Notes: generated by a model from the sequence alone, not told the origin. DNA of 64,000 bases from CAZSSH01 sp964609825 (GCA_964609825.1 CAZSSH010000005.1:62001-126000), one strand, 5' to 3'. Numbered from the stretch's first letter, positions 25,998 through 35,167 are shown. Numbers and translations: made by a program.

Positions 25998-27019
25998 AAG
26001 GGGGTCTCCTTGTTTTCGGTAGGTTTGGTTGTTGGTATTTCCGGTTTGGCCTTGTTGCGCTCCAAATCGGCGATTTTTTGTTTCAGCTCTTCCAGCTCCT
26101 TGCGGGAGATGGCCTGTTCTTTTTGGCTGGTTTGTTTTAAGGCGGCGGTTTGCTGCTCTAGTTGCTGCGCCTTTTGGACGGCGGATTTGCGGTCGCTGTC
26201 GAGGGTTTGCAGCTTGGTTTCATACGTTTTGGCAAGCTCCTCAAGTTGCGCCTTTTGGGTGCGGGCAAACTCCTCTTTGAGCTTGATCGTCTCCAGCTCT
26301 TTGGCTTGTGCCGCATTCTTTTCGAGCAAAGTTAACTGTTGCTCAAACTCTTTGCGCTGCCGGGCGAGGTCCTGCTGGAGCTGCGTGAGATTTTTGGTGA
26401 AATCGCCGCGGCTCTGGTCCAAAATCACATTCATCTTGGCAATTTCCGCTTGACTGGTCTGCAACGAGTTACTCAAGGTTGCACGGTCATTTTGCAACGT
26501 TTGCGCCTGCCGGTCAAGCCGCTGCAAGGTGAGCAAAAATCCGCCGAGCGCGATCAAGACGAGCAAAATTGCCGAAATGACCGCTACATTGACGAGCTTG
26601 CGGCGCTTGGCTTCGGCGGCGCGGCGCTCACTCTCGACCGACTCCAGCTGAGTTAAAAATTTGCCCAGATAATCGTTGAATTGGACCTCGGGCAAATGCT
26701 GCTCCATTTCGGACTCGCCGGCTGTGTCGGGCGCTTGCTCCGGCGTCGGCGCGATCTCGCTTTGGTCGTGATGGATTTCGGGCGCGATGCCGTACTTTTG
26801 CGCCAATTTTTCGCGAATTTCCGGGTAACTCAACTTTTGGTTGCGCCACTCCTTTACTTCCTTTAAAATCGCCAGCGATTTCTCCGGGTAGACCTTGCGT
26901 TTGCCGCGCATCTCGGTCGCCAAAAAGTCCGCGTACTCGGTGAGCCAGTCGTTGATCGTGCTGCGCGGCATCTCCAAGATGTCCACCAGATCGCTGGCCA
27001 AATATCCGTTATTGCTCAT
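25994..27019 (-). CDS. Membrane-anchored MerR-like HTH protein with long coiled coil
   Basis: A 341-residue protein of unusual build. Residues 1-80 look like a MerR winged helix (YLASDLVDILEMPRSTINDW ... 'KVYPEKSLAILKEVKEWR' ... 'LSYPEIREKLAQKYG'). An acidic Pro/Glu linker follows, then a basic patch and one strong membrane helix at about 143-165 (VNVAVISAILLVLIALGGFL). The rest, about 168-330, is a Gln/Glu/Lys/Leu-rich coiled coil. By the positive-inside rule the HTH end should be cytosolic and the coil outside. The start lies 11 bases inside the end of ribF and the stop overlaps acpS, so it belongs to that run. It might tie DNA to the membrane or sense the envelope. The function is unknown; no family name is claimed. 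Confidence 0.75.
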   Translation of the reverse strand: MSNNGYLASDLVDILEMPRSTINDWLTEYADFLATEMRGKRKVYPEKSLAILKEVKEWRNQKLSYPEIREKLAQKYGIAPEIHHDQSEIAPTPEQAPDTAGESEMEQHLPEVQFNDYLGKFLTQLESVESERRAAEAKRRKLVNVAVISAILLVLIALGGFLLTLQRLDRQAQTLQNDRATLSNSLQTSQAEIAKMNVILDQSRGDFTKNLTQLQQDLARQRKEFEQQLTLLEKNAAQAKELETIKLKEEFARTQKAQLEELAKTYETKLQTLDSDRKSAVQKAQQLEQQTAALKQTSQKEQAISRKELEELKQKIADLERNKAKPEIPTTKPTENKETPL

Positions 27020-27929
27020 GATGAAAAATTTCTCCGGCTTGTTTTAAATCCTCGGCAATCTGGCGGCGCAGTTCCTCGCAGCCCGGAAATGTCTTCTCCG
27101 AGCGCAAATACTGCAAAAACTCCAGCCCGAGGCTGCTCCCGTATAAATTGCCATGGTACCCCAAAAGATGGATCTCGATCCGGCGCTTGGGGTTGGCGCG
27201 CTGAAACGTCGGTGAAACGCCGATGTTGGCAATCGCGTTATATGTTTGATTGTCCAAAAAAGTTCGGGCGGCGTATACCCCATCCGGCGGGATGATCCCG
27301 CAATTGATTTCAAAATTGGCGGTCGGGCAGTCGAGCTCGTGTCCGGCGACGCCGAAGCCCTTGGTGACGATCCCGTACAAGCGGTACTTGCGCCCCAACA
27401 GTTGCTCGGCAAACTCGATGCGCCCTCCCGCGAGGGCAAGGCGGATGTTGCTCGAGCAAACCAGTGTTTCGCCTTGCTTGAGGAGCGGCACGACTGCGAG
27501 CTTGATATCGTTTCGGTCGCAAAATTCGCGCAATATTTTGCTGTCGCCGGCGCCGTTGCGCCCGAAGCGCCAGTTTTCGCCGACTGCAATCGCCTTGATG
27601 CGGTGCTCGCGGCAAAGTTGTTGGAGGAAATCTTCCGGGGACAACGTCGCCAGCGTTTGGTTAAACGGAGCCACCGCCACTTCCTCGGCGCCGTAAACGC
27701 GAAGGAGACGGATGCGCTCAGCCAACGGGATCAGCAGCGTCGGGTGCTCGTCCGGGCGGAGCACTTGACGCGGGTGCGGATCAAAGGTGAGCGCGGTCGG
27801 TACGGCACCGGTCGCGGCCGAGTTGACCAGCATCGCCTTTAATATCTCCTGATGCCCGAGGTGGACTCCGTCAAAGACGCCGATGGCCAGCGACAGCGGT
27901 TTTTTTTTCAGATTTTCGAGTTGAAACAT
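27009..27929 (-). CDS. ribF: Bifunctional riboflavin kinase/FAD synthetase
   Basis: A 306-residue enzyme making FMN and then FAD. The N-terminal FAD synthetase has 'SLAIGVFDGVHLGHQEIL' (nucleotidyltransferase H-x-G-H) and 'TFDPHPRQVL'; the C-terminal flavokinase has 'VTKGFGVAGHELDCPTANFEI' and 'PPDGVYAA ... GVSPTF'. It is divergent from coaD and first in a run of three overlapping genes. Other riboflavin genes lie at 13.3-16.9 kb. Confidence 0.96.
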   Translation of the reverse strand: MFQLENLKKKPLSLAIGVFDGVHLGHQEILKAMLVNSAATGAVPTALTFDPHPRQVLRPDEHPTLLIPLAERIRLLRVYGAEEVAVAPFNQTLATLSPEDFLQQLCREHRIKAIAVGENWRFGRNGAGDSKILREFCDRNDIKLAVVPLLKQGETLVCSSNIRLALAGGRIEFAEQLLGRKYRLYGIVTKGFGVAGHELDCPTANFEINCGIIPPDGVYAARTFLDNQTYNAIANIGVSPTFQRANPKRRIEIHLLGYHGNLYGSSLGLEFLQYLRSEKTFPGCEELRRQIAEDLKQAGEIFHHEQ

Positions 27930-27949
27930 GATATTACAAAAATTATTTC

Positions 27950-27978
27950 TTGCATTGGTACTGTTATTAAAGTATATT
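27950..27978 (+). promoter_or_regulatory. Promoter of coaD
   Basis: TTGCAT (27950-27955) and TATATT (27973-27978) with a 17-base spacer, in the gap divergent from ribF. Confidence 0.6.
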
Positions 27979-28016
27979 AAAACAGAGTTAATTTCAAATC
28001 AAATCGCAGGAATTTT

Positions 28017-28496
28017 ATGAAAACTATCTTATATCCGGGCAGTTTTGACCCGTTTACCAACGGTCACTTGGACTTGGTCGAGCGCGCCTCGGTGCTGTTT
28101 GACCGGGTGATTGTCGCGGTGGCGATCAATTCGGAGAAACACCCGATGTTTACCATCGACGAGCGCCGCGAGTTGATCAGACAAAGCTGCAAGCATATCA
28201 AAAATGCCGAAGTCCTGAGCTTTGACGGCTTGCTGGTGGATGCGATTGTCGACCTTAAAGCCGAGGCGGTGTTGCGCGGGCTGCGCGCCTTTTCGGACTT
28301 TGAGTATGAGCTCCAGCTGGCGTTGATGAATAAAAGCTTGCAGAATAAATGCGAAACCATCTTTATGATGCCGTCGCTTAACTACTCGTTTGTGAGCTCG
28401 CGCATGGTCAAAGAGGTGGCGCTTTTGGGCGGCAATTTTGAGCCCTATGTGCCCGCAGAGTTAATTGAGCCCATCCGCGCCAAGGTGAAAAAATGA
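28017..28496 (+). CDS. coaD: Phosphopantetheine adenylyltransferase
   Basis: A 159-residue enzyme of coenzyme A synthesis. 'YPGSFDPFTNGHLDLVERAS' carries the T-x-G-H nucleotidyltransferase motif; 'AVLRGLRAFSDFEYELQLALMN' and 'YSFVSSRMVKEVALLGG' (S-S-R/x motif) complete the family pattern. Length is typical. agga precedes the ATG at suitable spacing. It overlaps the downstream LolA-like gene by four bases. Confidence 0.97.
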   Translation: MKTILYPGSFDPFTNGHLDLVERASVLFDRVIVAVAINSEKHPMFTIDERRELIRQSCKHIKNAEVLSFDGLLVDAIVDLKAEAVLRGLRAFSDFEYELQLALMNKSLQNKCETIFMMPSLNYSFVSSRMVKEVALLGGNFEPYVPAELIEPIRAKVKK

Positions 28497-29209
28497 GAGT
28501 TGCCGTATCGCTGATGTTGCTTTTGGCCTGGGCGGCGACCGCCGTCGCGGCCGAGCTGTCGCCGGAGGCCTTTTTGGCCAAGGCGCGCAACCCCAACTCG
28601 GTGCCGACCTATGCCAAGCTCGACGGCACGGTGAAACACCTGCGTCGCGGCGGCACTGCGGTGGAGAAGCCGCTCTATTTTGGCGTCATCATTATGCCCG
28701 ACGAAATTTCCGGGCAGATCATCATCGACAACAAAGAGGGGTACTTGCTGAGCCAGCTCCGCGATCAAGGCGAGATCAAAAACTCGGTGGTACCGATGAA
28801 TGGCAGCAGCGCGGGCGCTTTGGCCGCTTGCGGGATCGACCCGGGCGACCTTACCATGAGTTTTTTGTTTTACAAGTTTTTGCAGGAGTTGCCCGGCGAC
28901 ACGGTCAAGATGCTGAGCTGCCGGGTATTGCTTTTGCAGGCGCCCGAAAATACCGGGACGGTCAAAGTTTACATCGCCAAGGCGGAATTTTTCCCGGTCA
29001 AGGCCGAATTTTTCAAGCCCGGCGAGGAGTCGCCCTACCGGACGCTCGAAGTTAACAGCTTCCGCGAAAAGAATGACTTGTATTATACCGACGAAATGAG
29101 CCTCTACGGCCCCGGCTGGCGCAGCGTGATCAAGTTCCCCTACGACGATGCCGAGCTCGGCCGTTTTGACAGCGCCAAACCCGTCAATGTGGTTGAAAAG
29201 TTGCGGTAA
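28493..29209 (+). CDS. Exported LolA-like (outer-membrane lipoprotein-sorting) protein
   Basis: A 238-residue periplasmic protein with a signal peptide (about residues 1-19, ending AVAAE). The rest is strand-rich with many short amphipathic stretches. 'GTVKVYIAKAEFFPVKAEFFKPG' and 'RTLEVNSFREKNDLYYTDEM' recall the LolA-like open barrel seen in COG2834-type proteins, which take hydrophobic ligands between membranes. It overlaps coaD by four bases. The family placement is from overall pattern, not from a sharp motif. It is followed by a repeat-bearing gap without a terminator I can see. Confidence 0.55.
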   Translation: MRVAVSLMLLLAWAATAVAAELSPEAFLAKARNPNSVPTYAKLDGTVKHLRRGGTAVEKPLYFGVIIMPDEISGQIIIDNKEGYLLSQLRDQGEIKNSVVPMNGSSAGALAACGIDPGDLTMSFLFYKFLQELPGDTVKMLSCRVLLLQAPENTGTVKVYIAKAEFFPVKAEFFKPGEESPYRTLEVNSFREKNDLYYTDEMSLYGPGWRSVIKFPYDDAELGRFDSAKPVNVVEKLR

Positions 29210-29227
29210 GATCAATCAAGGCAATTT

Positions 29228-29360
29228 CCATAACGTTGTCTTCTCGCGGGTAATAGCGCGGTTCGCGCCGCGAGGAGACATTGTGATGTGGCTTGGTTTT
29301 GTGAGTAGACACACGTTGAGCGGACAGCCTCGCAAACTTGCGCTTAACTGTCGGGGAGAC
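29228..29360 (+). repeat. Repeat unit B, copy 2
   Basis: Holds 'GTAATAGCGCGGTT' and 'GCGCCGCGAGGAGACATTGT', then 'TTGGTTTTGTGAGTAGACA' and 'GCGGACAGCCTCGC', in the same order as at 10622-10732 and 46446-46590. It fills the gap between the LolA-like gene and the DJ-1-like gene. Confidence 0.65.
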
Positions 29361-29364
29361 AATA

Positions 29365-29952
29365 TCACCCAAACACATCATGGTCTTTGTCGCTGTTCCA
29401 AACATACTCAAGCGAATGGGCGATTTGACGGGCGACGTCGGGGCTGAAGCGGTCGGCGACAAAGCCGAGGGCCATGTCGATCCCGGCGCTGACGCCGCTC
29501 GAAGTGTAAAATTTGCCGTCGGCAACCCAGCGTGCCTTTTTGATCCAGCAAACTTGTGTGTTTTGCTCTGTCACCCAGTCCCAGGCGATTTTGTTGCTCG
29601 TGGCTCTGACATTATTTAACAACCCCGTTCTCGCAAGCAGCGCCGAGCCGGTGCAGACCGTGAGTACGGTTTCGCTTTGTCGGGCAAGCTCCCGGATGGC
29701 TTGGATAAAAAAGGGATCGTTGACCAGCGTCCTTGTCCCGAAGCCGCCGGGAATAAGCAAAATATCATGCTGCGCGATGGCCGAAATCGGCTTGGTATTG
29801 ATCCTGACATTGGCCGAGCCGGTGACTTCGCCGCCCGTGAGTGAAAAGTAGTCGAGGCGGTAATCCTCCTTGAGGCGGGCCAGGACTTCCGCCGGGCCCA
29901 TGGCATCGAGCACGGTAACATCATTAAACAACAGGACATTGATGTGTTTCAT
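29365..29952 (-). CDS. DJ-1/PfpI family protein
   Basis: A 195-residue cytosolic class-I-glutamine-amidotransferase-like protein. The nucleophile elbow is TVCTGSALLARTG with the reactive Cys. 'DILLIPGGFGTR' and 'FNDVTVLDAMGPAEVLARL' fit the isonitrile hydratase-like or GATase1 AraC-sensor-like branch of DJ-1/PfpI. The C-terminal 'SSGVSAGIDMALGFV' is also typical. No HTH domain is attached, so this is the stand-alone form. It is a single gene, bounded by a repeat downstream and a long gap upstream. The precise reaction is unknown. Confidence 0.88.
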   Translation of the reverse strand: MKHINVLLFNDVTVLDAMGPAEVLARLKEDYRLDYFSLTGGEVTGSANVRINTKPISAIAQHDILLIPGGFGTRTLVNDPFFIQAIRELARQSETVLTVCTGSALLARTGLLNNVRATSNKIAWDWVTEQNTQVCWIKKARWVADGKFYTSSGVSAGIDMALGFVADRFSPDVARQIAHSLEYVWNSDKDHDVFG

Positions 29953-30191
29953 AAAATGGTCTCTTTGGGGTAATCTCTTTTAATGTATCATGCCGCTTAT
30001 GGATTGCAAGCAAAAATATTTCAAAAAATTATTCCCGATTTTTTCCGTCGGCCGGATAAAGATAGCATGTTTTGCTTTGGGTGTAAGTTTGGCGTTGATC
30101 GGCAATTAATGGCAACTGGTGCCGTCGTAACTCTGATTTTTTGACGTATTTGAGCTCAAAGTTCGCGCCCGGATAATACCTTGAGGCGGGG

Positions 30192-30219
30192 TTGACAATC
30201 CGTCGAATGGTGCTATTGT
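30192..30219 (+). promoter_or_regulatory. Promoter-like element in the 520-base gap before the glutamate-synthase-domain gene
   Basis: TTGACA (30192-30197) and TATTGT (30214-30219) with a 16-base spacer. If used, it would give a leader of about 250 nt ahead of the gene at 30474. The gap (29953-30473) also holds a TTGAC/GTCAA inverted repeat at 30402-30417. I recognise no riboswitch or known RNA there and no convincing gene. Confidence 0.4.
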
Positions 30220-30473
30220 AATCGTTGGCCCGGGTCTCGGGAGAGCAAAATTTGCTCCGGCGGATGACGTTTTGAGGGCGGCATCCGCGCCGAAAAACCG
30301 GTAACGGCCGCGAAAAATGCGATTTAACCCAAGCAAAGGAGGAGGGGCACCGACAAGAAAATATCAATGATATCACTCATGCCGTTCGCGGCACCGGATG
30401 CTTGACAAAAGCGTCAACAATTTTACGAAATAACACATCTTTTGACACCAAACAACATATAAGGGAGAAAATT

Positions 30474-32114
30474 ATGATTGAATGGCCGAAAAACAATGAT
30501 GCGCTGGGCACCACCAATCGCGGCAACGCCTGTGAATCCGGGCTCTGTACCTTGTGCCGCGCCGACTGCAAAGGGAAATGCGAAACCTGGACCTCGAGCC
30601 TCGTCGGCAGAAAACTGCTTTACCCGCGCGATTACAGCAAAACCACGGCCGGTTCGGCCAATGTTACCAGTCTGGGCGTCGGCTACCATGCGCTGCGCAT
30701 TCAGGGCTACGCTTACGGCGTCAAGGGCTTGCCGTCAGGGTTGACCAACAGCGCCGACGACTGTGTGTTCCCCAATGTCAACATCGAAACCTCCTTCGGC
30801 GGCGAAATCAAGACCAAATGCCGCATGCCGATTATGACCGGCGCTTTGGGCTCGACCTTTATCGCCGCTCATTACTGGGACTCGTTTGCCGCCGGGGCCG
30901 CGCTCTGCGGGATCCCGATTGTCATCGGCGAAAACGTCGTCGGCATTGACAAACAGGCGGTGCTCGAAAAAGGCAAAATCATCAAGGCTCCCGAGCTTGA
31001 CCGCCGCATCGATACTTTTATGCGCTACTATGACGGTTACGGCGCGATCATCGTCCAGATGAATGTCGAGGACACCCGCAACGGCGTCGCCGAGTACATC
31101 CTTGGCAAATACGGCGACAAGGTCATCCTTGAGCTCAAATGGGGGCAGGGCGCCAAAGACATCGGGGGTGAAATTCAGGTTTCCTCGATTGAATACGCCC
31201 AATTCCTCAAAGACCGCGGCTACGTCGTCGATCCCGATCCCTACGATCCGGTGGTCCAAAAGGCGTTTGCCAACCGCGCGGTGAAATCATTTGCCCGCCA
31301 CAGCCGCCTCGGCAATACCAATTTGGACAGCGCCGATCAGGTCCGCAACGATTTCATGACCTCGATTGCCTACCTCCGCAAACTCGGATTTAAGCGTATT
31401 TCGCTCAAAACCGGCGCTTACGGCATGGAGGCTTTGGCAATGGCGATTCGTTTCGCCGCCGATGCCAAACTCGACTTGCTGACCATTGACGGTGCGGGCG
31501 GCGGCACCGGCATGAGCCCGTGGAACATGATGGAGCATTGGGGCGTCCCCTCCTTGTCGCTCCACGCCAAGGCTTATGAATACTGCAAACTTTTGGCCGA
31601 CAAGGGCATCAAAGTACCGGACATCGCCTTTGCCGGCGGCTTCGCCCGTGAAGATCACTTGTTTAAGGCGATTGCGCTTGGCGCCCCCTTTACCAAATTG
31701 GTCTGCCTTGGCCGCGCGCCGATGATCCCCGGGTATCTCGGGAGCAACATCGAGGGGGTATTTCACCCCGAGCGCCGCGAAAAGTTGCACGGCCACTGGG
31801 AAGAATTGCCGCAGACCGTCACCGCCATCGGCCACCAGCCGGAGGAAATCTTTGCCGGCTGGGAGGCCGTCAAGGACAAAGTCGGCGCCAAAGAAATGGA
31901 AAAAATTCCGTTTGGCGCGGTGGCGATGTACAGCTACGCCGACAAACTCGCCTGCGGTTTGCAGCAGTTTATGGCGGGCGCGCGCAAATTCAACCTGGGC
32001 ACGATTACCCGTGACGATCTGATGGCCGCCAACCGCGAAACCGCGGCCGAGACCGGCATCGCGTACATGACCGACGCTTTGGACGACAAGGCCAAAAAGG
32101 TCCTGCTTGGCTGA
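30474..32114 (+). CDS. FMN-binding glutamate synthase-domain protein with N-terminal cysteine cluster
   Basis: A 546-residue protein related to the FMN/synthase domain of GltB. The core shows 'PIMTGALGSTFIAAHYWDSFAAGA', 'LELKWGQGAKDIGGEIQVSSIEYA' (usually K-x-G-x-G-G-x-L in GltB) and 'LLTIDGAGGGTGMSPWNMMEHWG'. It has no glutamine amidotransferase domain and no GXGXG domain. The N-terminus has C20, C25, C28, C32 and C36, a spacing that could bind an iron-sulfur cluster. The ATG at 30474 is preferred: AAGGGAG lies seven bases upstream. It may form glutamate from ammonia or act on another amino donor. It is a single-gene unit ending in a strong terminator. Confidence 0.85.
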   Translation: MIEWPKNNDALGTTNRGNACESGLCTLCRADCKGKCETWTSSLVGRKLLYPRDYSKTTAGSANVTSLGVGYHALRIQGYAYGVKGLPSGLTNSADDCVFPNVNIETSFGGEIKTKCRMPIMTGALGSTFIAAHYWDSFAAGAALCGIPIVIGENVVGIDKQAVLEKGKIIKAPELDRRIDTFMRYYDGYGAIIVQMNVEDTRNGVAEYILGKYGDKVILELKWGQGAKDIGGEIQVSSIEYAQFLKDRGYVVDPDPYDPVVQKAFANRAVKSFARHSRLGNTNLDSADQVRNDFMTSIAYLRKLGFKRISLKTGAYGMEALAMAIRFAADAKLDLLTIDGAGGGTGMSPWNMMEHWGVPSLSLHAKAYEYCKLLADKGIKVPDIAFAGGFAREDHLFKAIALGAPFTKLVCLGRAPMIPGYLGSNIEGVFHPERREKLHGHWEELPQTVTAIGHQPEEIFAGWEAVKDKVGAKEMEKIPFGAVAMYSYADKLACGLQQFMAGARKFNLGTITRDDLMAANRETAAETGIAYMTDALDDKAKKVLLG

Positions 32115-32139
32115 GCGTCAAGTTGATGTTTGACCATAA

Positions 32140-32171
32140 CCGCAAGGGGTGTTGCTCCTTGCGGTTTTTTT
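32140..32171 (+). terminator. Rho-independent terminator after the glutamate-synthase-domain gene
   Basis: CCGCAAGG (32140-32147) pairs with CCTTGCGG (32157-32164), followed by seven T residues. Confidence 0.92.
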
Positions 32172-32356
32172 GTGGCCGGATGCAAATACCTATTGCGGAT
32201 CTTAGTCCGGCAGATATCATCCGGGATATTTTGAGTTGATGCAGTTTACAATTATTTCTTCAATATTTGCGGGATAATTGCTGTTTGATCAATTTTAAAC
32301 TGCACGGAAAACCGATGTACGGATGTTATTCGGAGAAAGTAATCAAAGGGAGATTT

Positions 32357-33157
32357 TTACTCTGGAAAATTCTCTGATTTTTGACGATATGCGCGGGGGG
32401 AAAGTCCGGAGAATTTGCGAAACCGCGTGGAGAAATAGTAAGGATCCGGGAGGCCGATGCGCTCGGCGATTTCGGCAATCGAGAGATCTTGACTCTCCAG
32501 CAACGGTATGGCACGCCGGAGGATCGCGTATTCCCGGTATTGCCGGGGGGATACGCCCGACGTTTTTTTGAATTTTGTATAAAAGGCGGCTCGCGACATC
32601 CCGCAGCGCGAGGCGATGGCATCCATATCGTCGTTGGTCTCGGTCAGCAGTTTTTGGGCCAGAGTAATCCGCTCATTAATGCTTTCCGGTTTGCAAATAC
32701 TCTGGTTGTAGCCGCGGACAACCACCGTCTCCAACAACAAATAAGCCAAAGAGCTCCAGCCGTGCGGACGCTGATATTCCAAATTGTGCGCCTCCGAGAG
32801 TGCGGCGCGCGCGGCGGCAAATTCGGCGTCCTTGAGACGGGTGTGGCCGGTCCCCGGGATAATATCCAACCACTCCAGCGCTTGGGCGATGTGGGGCCGG
32901 GGTAAAAAGTGAAACCATAAAATATCCCATGGGCCATTGGCGCAAAACAAATGTTTCCAGTGCGGTTTCAGCAGCAAAAGGTCGCCGGCAGACACCTCGA
33001 TTTGGGCCTTGCCCAGCGAGAGTTGCCCCTGGCCGGCAAGGGTCAGGATCAGGCCGTAGGACGCGGTCAATCGTTGACTCCAGACCGATTTTTCCCCGGT
33101 ACAGATCGTATGTCCGGTCACAAAATCATTTTCTTCGTTGCTATTTTTAATCAGCAT
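32357..33157 (-). CDS. AraC-family transcriptional regulator
   Basis: A 266-residue regulator. The N-terminal half is an AraC-type cupin sensor (GQGQLSLGKAQIEVSAGDLLLL ... HWKHLFCANG). The C-terminal half has the double HTH: 'DMDAIASRCGMSRAAFYTKFKKTSGVSP' and 'SIAEIAERIGLPDPYYFSTRFRKFSGLSP'. It is divergent from the GH127-like gene and probably activates it in response to a sugar. The gap between them (33158-33267) is very rich in A and T and shows no clear sigma-70 box pair, as expected for an activator-dependent promoter. Confidence 0.93.
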   Translation of the reverse strand: MLIKNSNEENDFVTGHTICTGEKSVWSQRLTASYGLILTLAGQGQLSLGKAQIEVSAGDLLLLKPHWKHLFCANGPWDILWFHFLPRPHIAQALEWLDIIPGTGHTRLKDAEFAAARAALSEAHNLEYQRPHGWSSLAYLLLETVVVRGYNQSICKPESINERITLAQKLLTETNDDMDAIASRCGMSRAAFYTKFKKTSGVSPRQYREYAILRRAIPLLESQDLSIAEIAERIGLPDPYYFSTRFRKFSGLSPRAYRQKSENFPE

Positions 33158-33267
33158 ATTGATACAATCTTAAATCTTTTTTGGATTATTTGCCATTTTA
33201 TTTTTGTCATTAACTGTTATATTATACTTTAATATAAATAAAAATACAAGGATGAATTTTATTTAAA

Positions 33268-35157
33268 ATGATACATAATCACAAAAAAAAGATCAGCTCT
33301 CCCGCACTGTCGAGGATTCAACTCAAAGGTTCTGTCGCCGAACAAATGGAGCGGTTTATCGCCAATCGGATCAACTCTCCGGAAGCTCGCACAATGGTTT
33401 ACCAAGAGGCGGAAGATGCTTTTCGCAACCGGCTTGACGACGCGTCCGGGATACACGGGATATGGCAGGGGGAGTTTTGGGGCAAATGGATCATCAGTGC
33501 GGTACGGGTCTGTGAGTACTCCGGCAATGCGGAGTTAAAAGATTTTATCCGGCATGGCGTGCAAACCATGATTTCCATGCAACAGCCGTCGGGATATCTC
33601 GGGACTTACCGCGATGCCAATAATGTCTTTGCCGCCGATACGGAAAAAACCAAACGCGTTTTGGGCTGGCCCTGCGATTGGAACTGGAACATTTGGTGCC
33701 GCAAATACACCCTTTGGGGGTTATTGGAGGCCTGGCGTCTCCTCAATGACCCCGAGATCCTCAGTTCCGCCGAGCGTCTGGCAAGCCACTTGATCCAATC
33801 GTTGCGGCAAAACGAGATCCGTCTCGGCGCGACCGGGACCTTTGCCGGGATCCCGAGCGGGTCCATTTTAAAGCCGATGGTCATCCTTTACCGCGCCACC
33901 GGCAAGCAAATTTTTCTCGATTTTGCTCAGGAGATTGTCGCGGATTGGCGCCGAAGCGATGGCTTGTGCCCCAATTTGGTTGCCAACGCCATGAGCGGTA
34001 AACCGGTGTGCCAATGGTATCAAAATCCCCCAAAGTGGGCCAAAGTTTATGAAATGCTCTCTTGTTTTGAAGGCATTTTGGAGCTTTACCGTGTAACCGG
34101 CGAGCCGCAATTATTGGAGTCGGTCAAACGCTTTTATGCGATGTTAAAACAAAGCGAGTATAATTTATTGTTCAGCGTCGGATTTAACGATATTTTTGCC
34201 GGTGGCGCGGCGCAACTCAATGCGATTACCGAGCCCTGCGATGTGATTCACTGGCTGCGTCTTGCTTATGAATTGCATTTGGAAACGGGCGAAAAGTCGT
34301 ATCTGGATGATTTTGAGATGGCGTTTTACAACCCGTTTTTGGCAGCGGTCTACCGCGACGGCAAGTGGGGAGCGCGCGGCGTCCGCAGCCATGGCCGTCA
34401 TTTGACGGCGCTGGAGCAGGCCGGCTTTACCCGCAACCACTGTTGCGTCAATAACATCCCGCGGGGATTTATGAATATGGTGCAAACGGCGCTGACGCTG
34501 GACGGCAATGCGGTCTCGGTCAATTTATTTACCGAATTGGAGGCCGATATCGATCTCGAGGACGGCGGTAAGATCAAATTGTCCATTTCAGGAAATTACC
34601 TTGCAGCCGGAGAGGTGAGAATCGCGTATGAGGCGATGCCGCAGGGAGAAATCAACCTCAAAGTGCGCATTCCCGGTTGGGCAACGGCAACTTGCGTTGA
34701 GTTTGACGGCAAGCGGTTTCCGGTGACTGGCGAGTGGTTTCAATTGGCGGCGCATCCCGGCCGCGGTCAGGTCGATCTGCAATTTGAGCGTCAGTTGGAA
34801 ATGCGTTTACATCCCAACGTTGTCGAGGATGACCGATGGTATCGGGAGCGCTGGGAAGAGCCCGGCATGGAGGGGATGTTTCGGGTCGATCAACCCGCCA
34901 AGTCTTTGGTCTACGGCCCGTTATTGCTGGCACGCAGTCAATATATCGGAAACACGCAAGCTGAGATGTTTGGCCCGGAGTTGCCGATCACTTCCGCTCA
35001 AATATTGCGTCAGCTTGCTTTGGATACGGTCCGTTGCGCTTTTGAAGTGGAGCTCACCGGCGAAGGTCAGCGCCGAAAAACCAAAGTCTGCGACTACGCG
35101 TCTGCCGGGAACGCAATTTCGGATGATCCCCGGTTTTTCAGCGTCTTTTTTGATTGA
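33268..35157 (+). CDS. GH127-like (DUF1680) beta-L-arabinofuranosidase family protein
   Basis: A 629-residue protein with no signal peptide, so probably cytosolic. The first 400 residues form an alpha/alpha toroid with 'SGYLGTYRDAN', 'WNIWCRKYTLWGLLEAW' and 'TEPCDVIHWLRLAYEL' (E322, C324). 'NHCCVNNIPRG' has the paired Cys392-Cys393 corresponding to the catalytic/zinc cysteines of GH127. The C-terminal third is beta-rich ('INLKVRIPGW', 'VYGPLLLARS'). Family enzymes remove beta-L-arabinofuranose; other DUF1680 members have other substrates. The ribosome-binding site is weak (aagg 15-18 bases upstream). It is convergent with the ADP-ribosylglycohydrolase-family gene, with two hairpins between them. 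Confidence 0.82.
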   Translation: MIHNHKKKISSPALSRIQLKGSVAEQMERFIANRINSPEARTMVYQEAEDAFRNRLDDASGIHGIWQGEFWGKWIISAVRVCEYSGNAELKDFIRHGVQTMISMQQPSGYLGTYRDANNVFAADTEKTKRVLGWPCDWNWNIWCRKYTLWGLLEAWRLLNDPEILSSAERLASHLIQSLRQNEIRLGATGTFAGIPSGSILKPMVILYRATGKQIFLDFAQEIVADWRRSDGLCPNLVANAMSGKPVCQWYQNPPKWAKVYEMLSCFEGILELYRVTGEPQLLESVKRFYAMLKQSEYNLLFSVGFNDIFAGGAAQLNAITEPCDVIHWLRLAYELHLETGEKSYLDDFEMAFYNPFLAAVYRDGKWGARGVRSHGRHLTALEQAGFTRNHCCVNNIPRGFMNMVQTALTLDGNAVSVNLFTELEADIDLEDGGKIKLSISGNYLAAGEVRIAYEAMPQGEINLKVRIPGWATATCVEFDGKRFPVTGEWFQLAAHPGRGQVDLQFERQLEMRLHPNVVEDDRWYRERWEEPGMEGMFRVDQPAKSLVYGPLLLARSQYIGNTQAEMFGPELPITSAQILRQLALDTVRCAFEVELTGEGQRRKTKVCDYASAGNAISDDPRFFSVFFD

Positions 35158-35167
35158 GGCGATGGGG

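Noticed and set aside
30029..30376. 115-codon minus-strand frame in the gap before the glutamate-synthase-domain gene
   Set aside because: Composition unlike the neighbouring proteins, no ribosome-binding site, no recognisable domain; probably chance.
30192..30473. Riboswitch ahead of the glutamate-synthase-domain gene
   Set aside because: A promoter-like element and a long leader are present, but no match to glutamine, glycine or other riboswitch cores could be made by eye.
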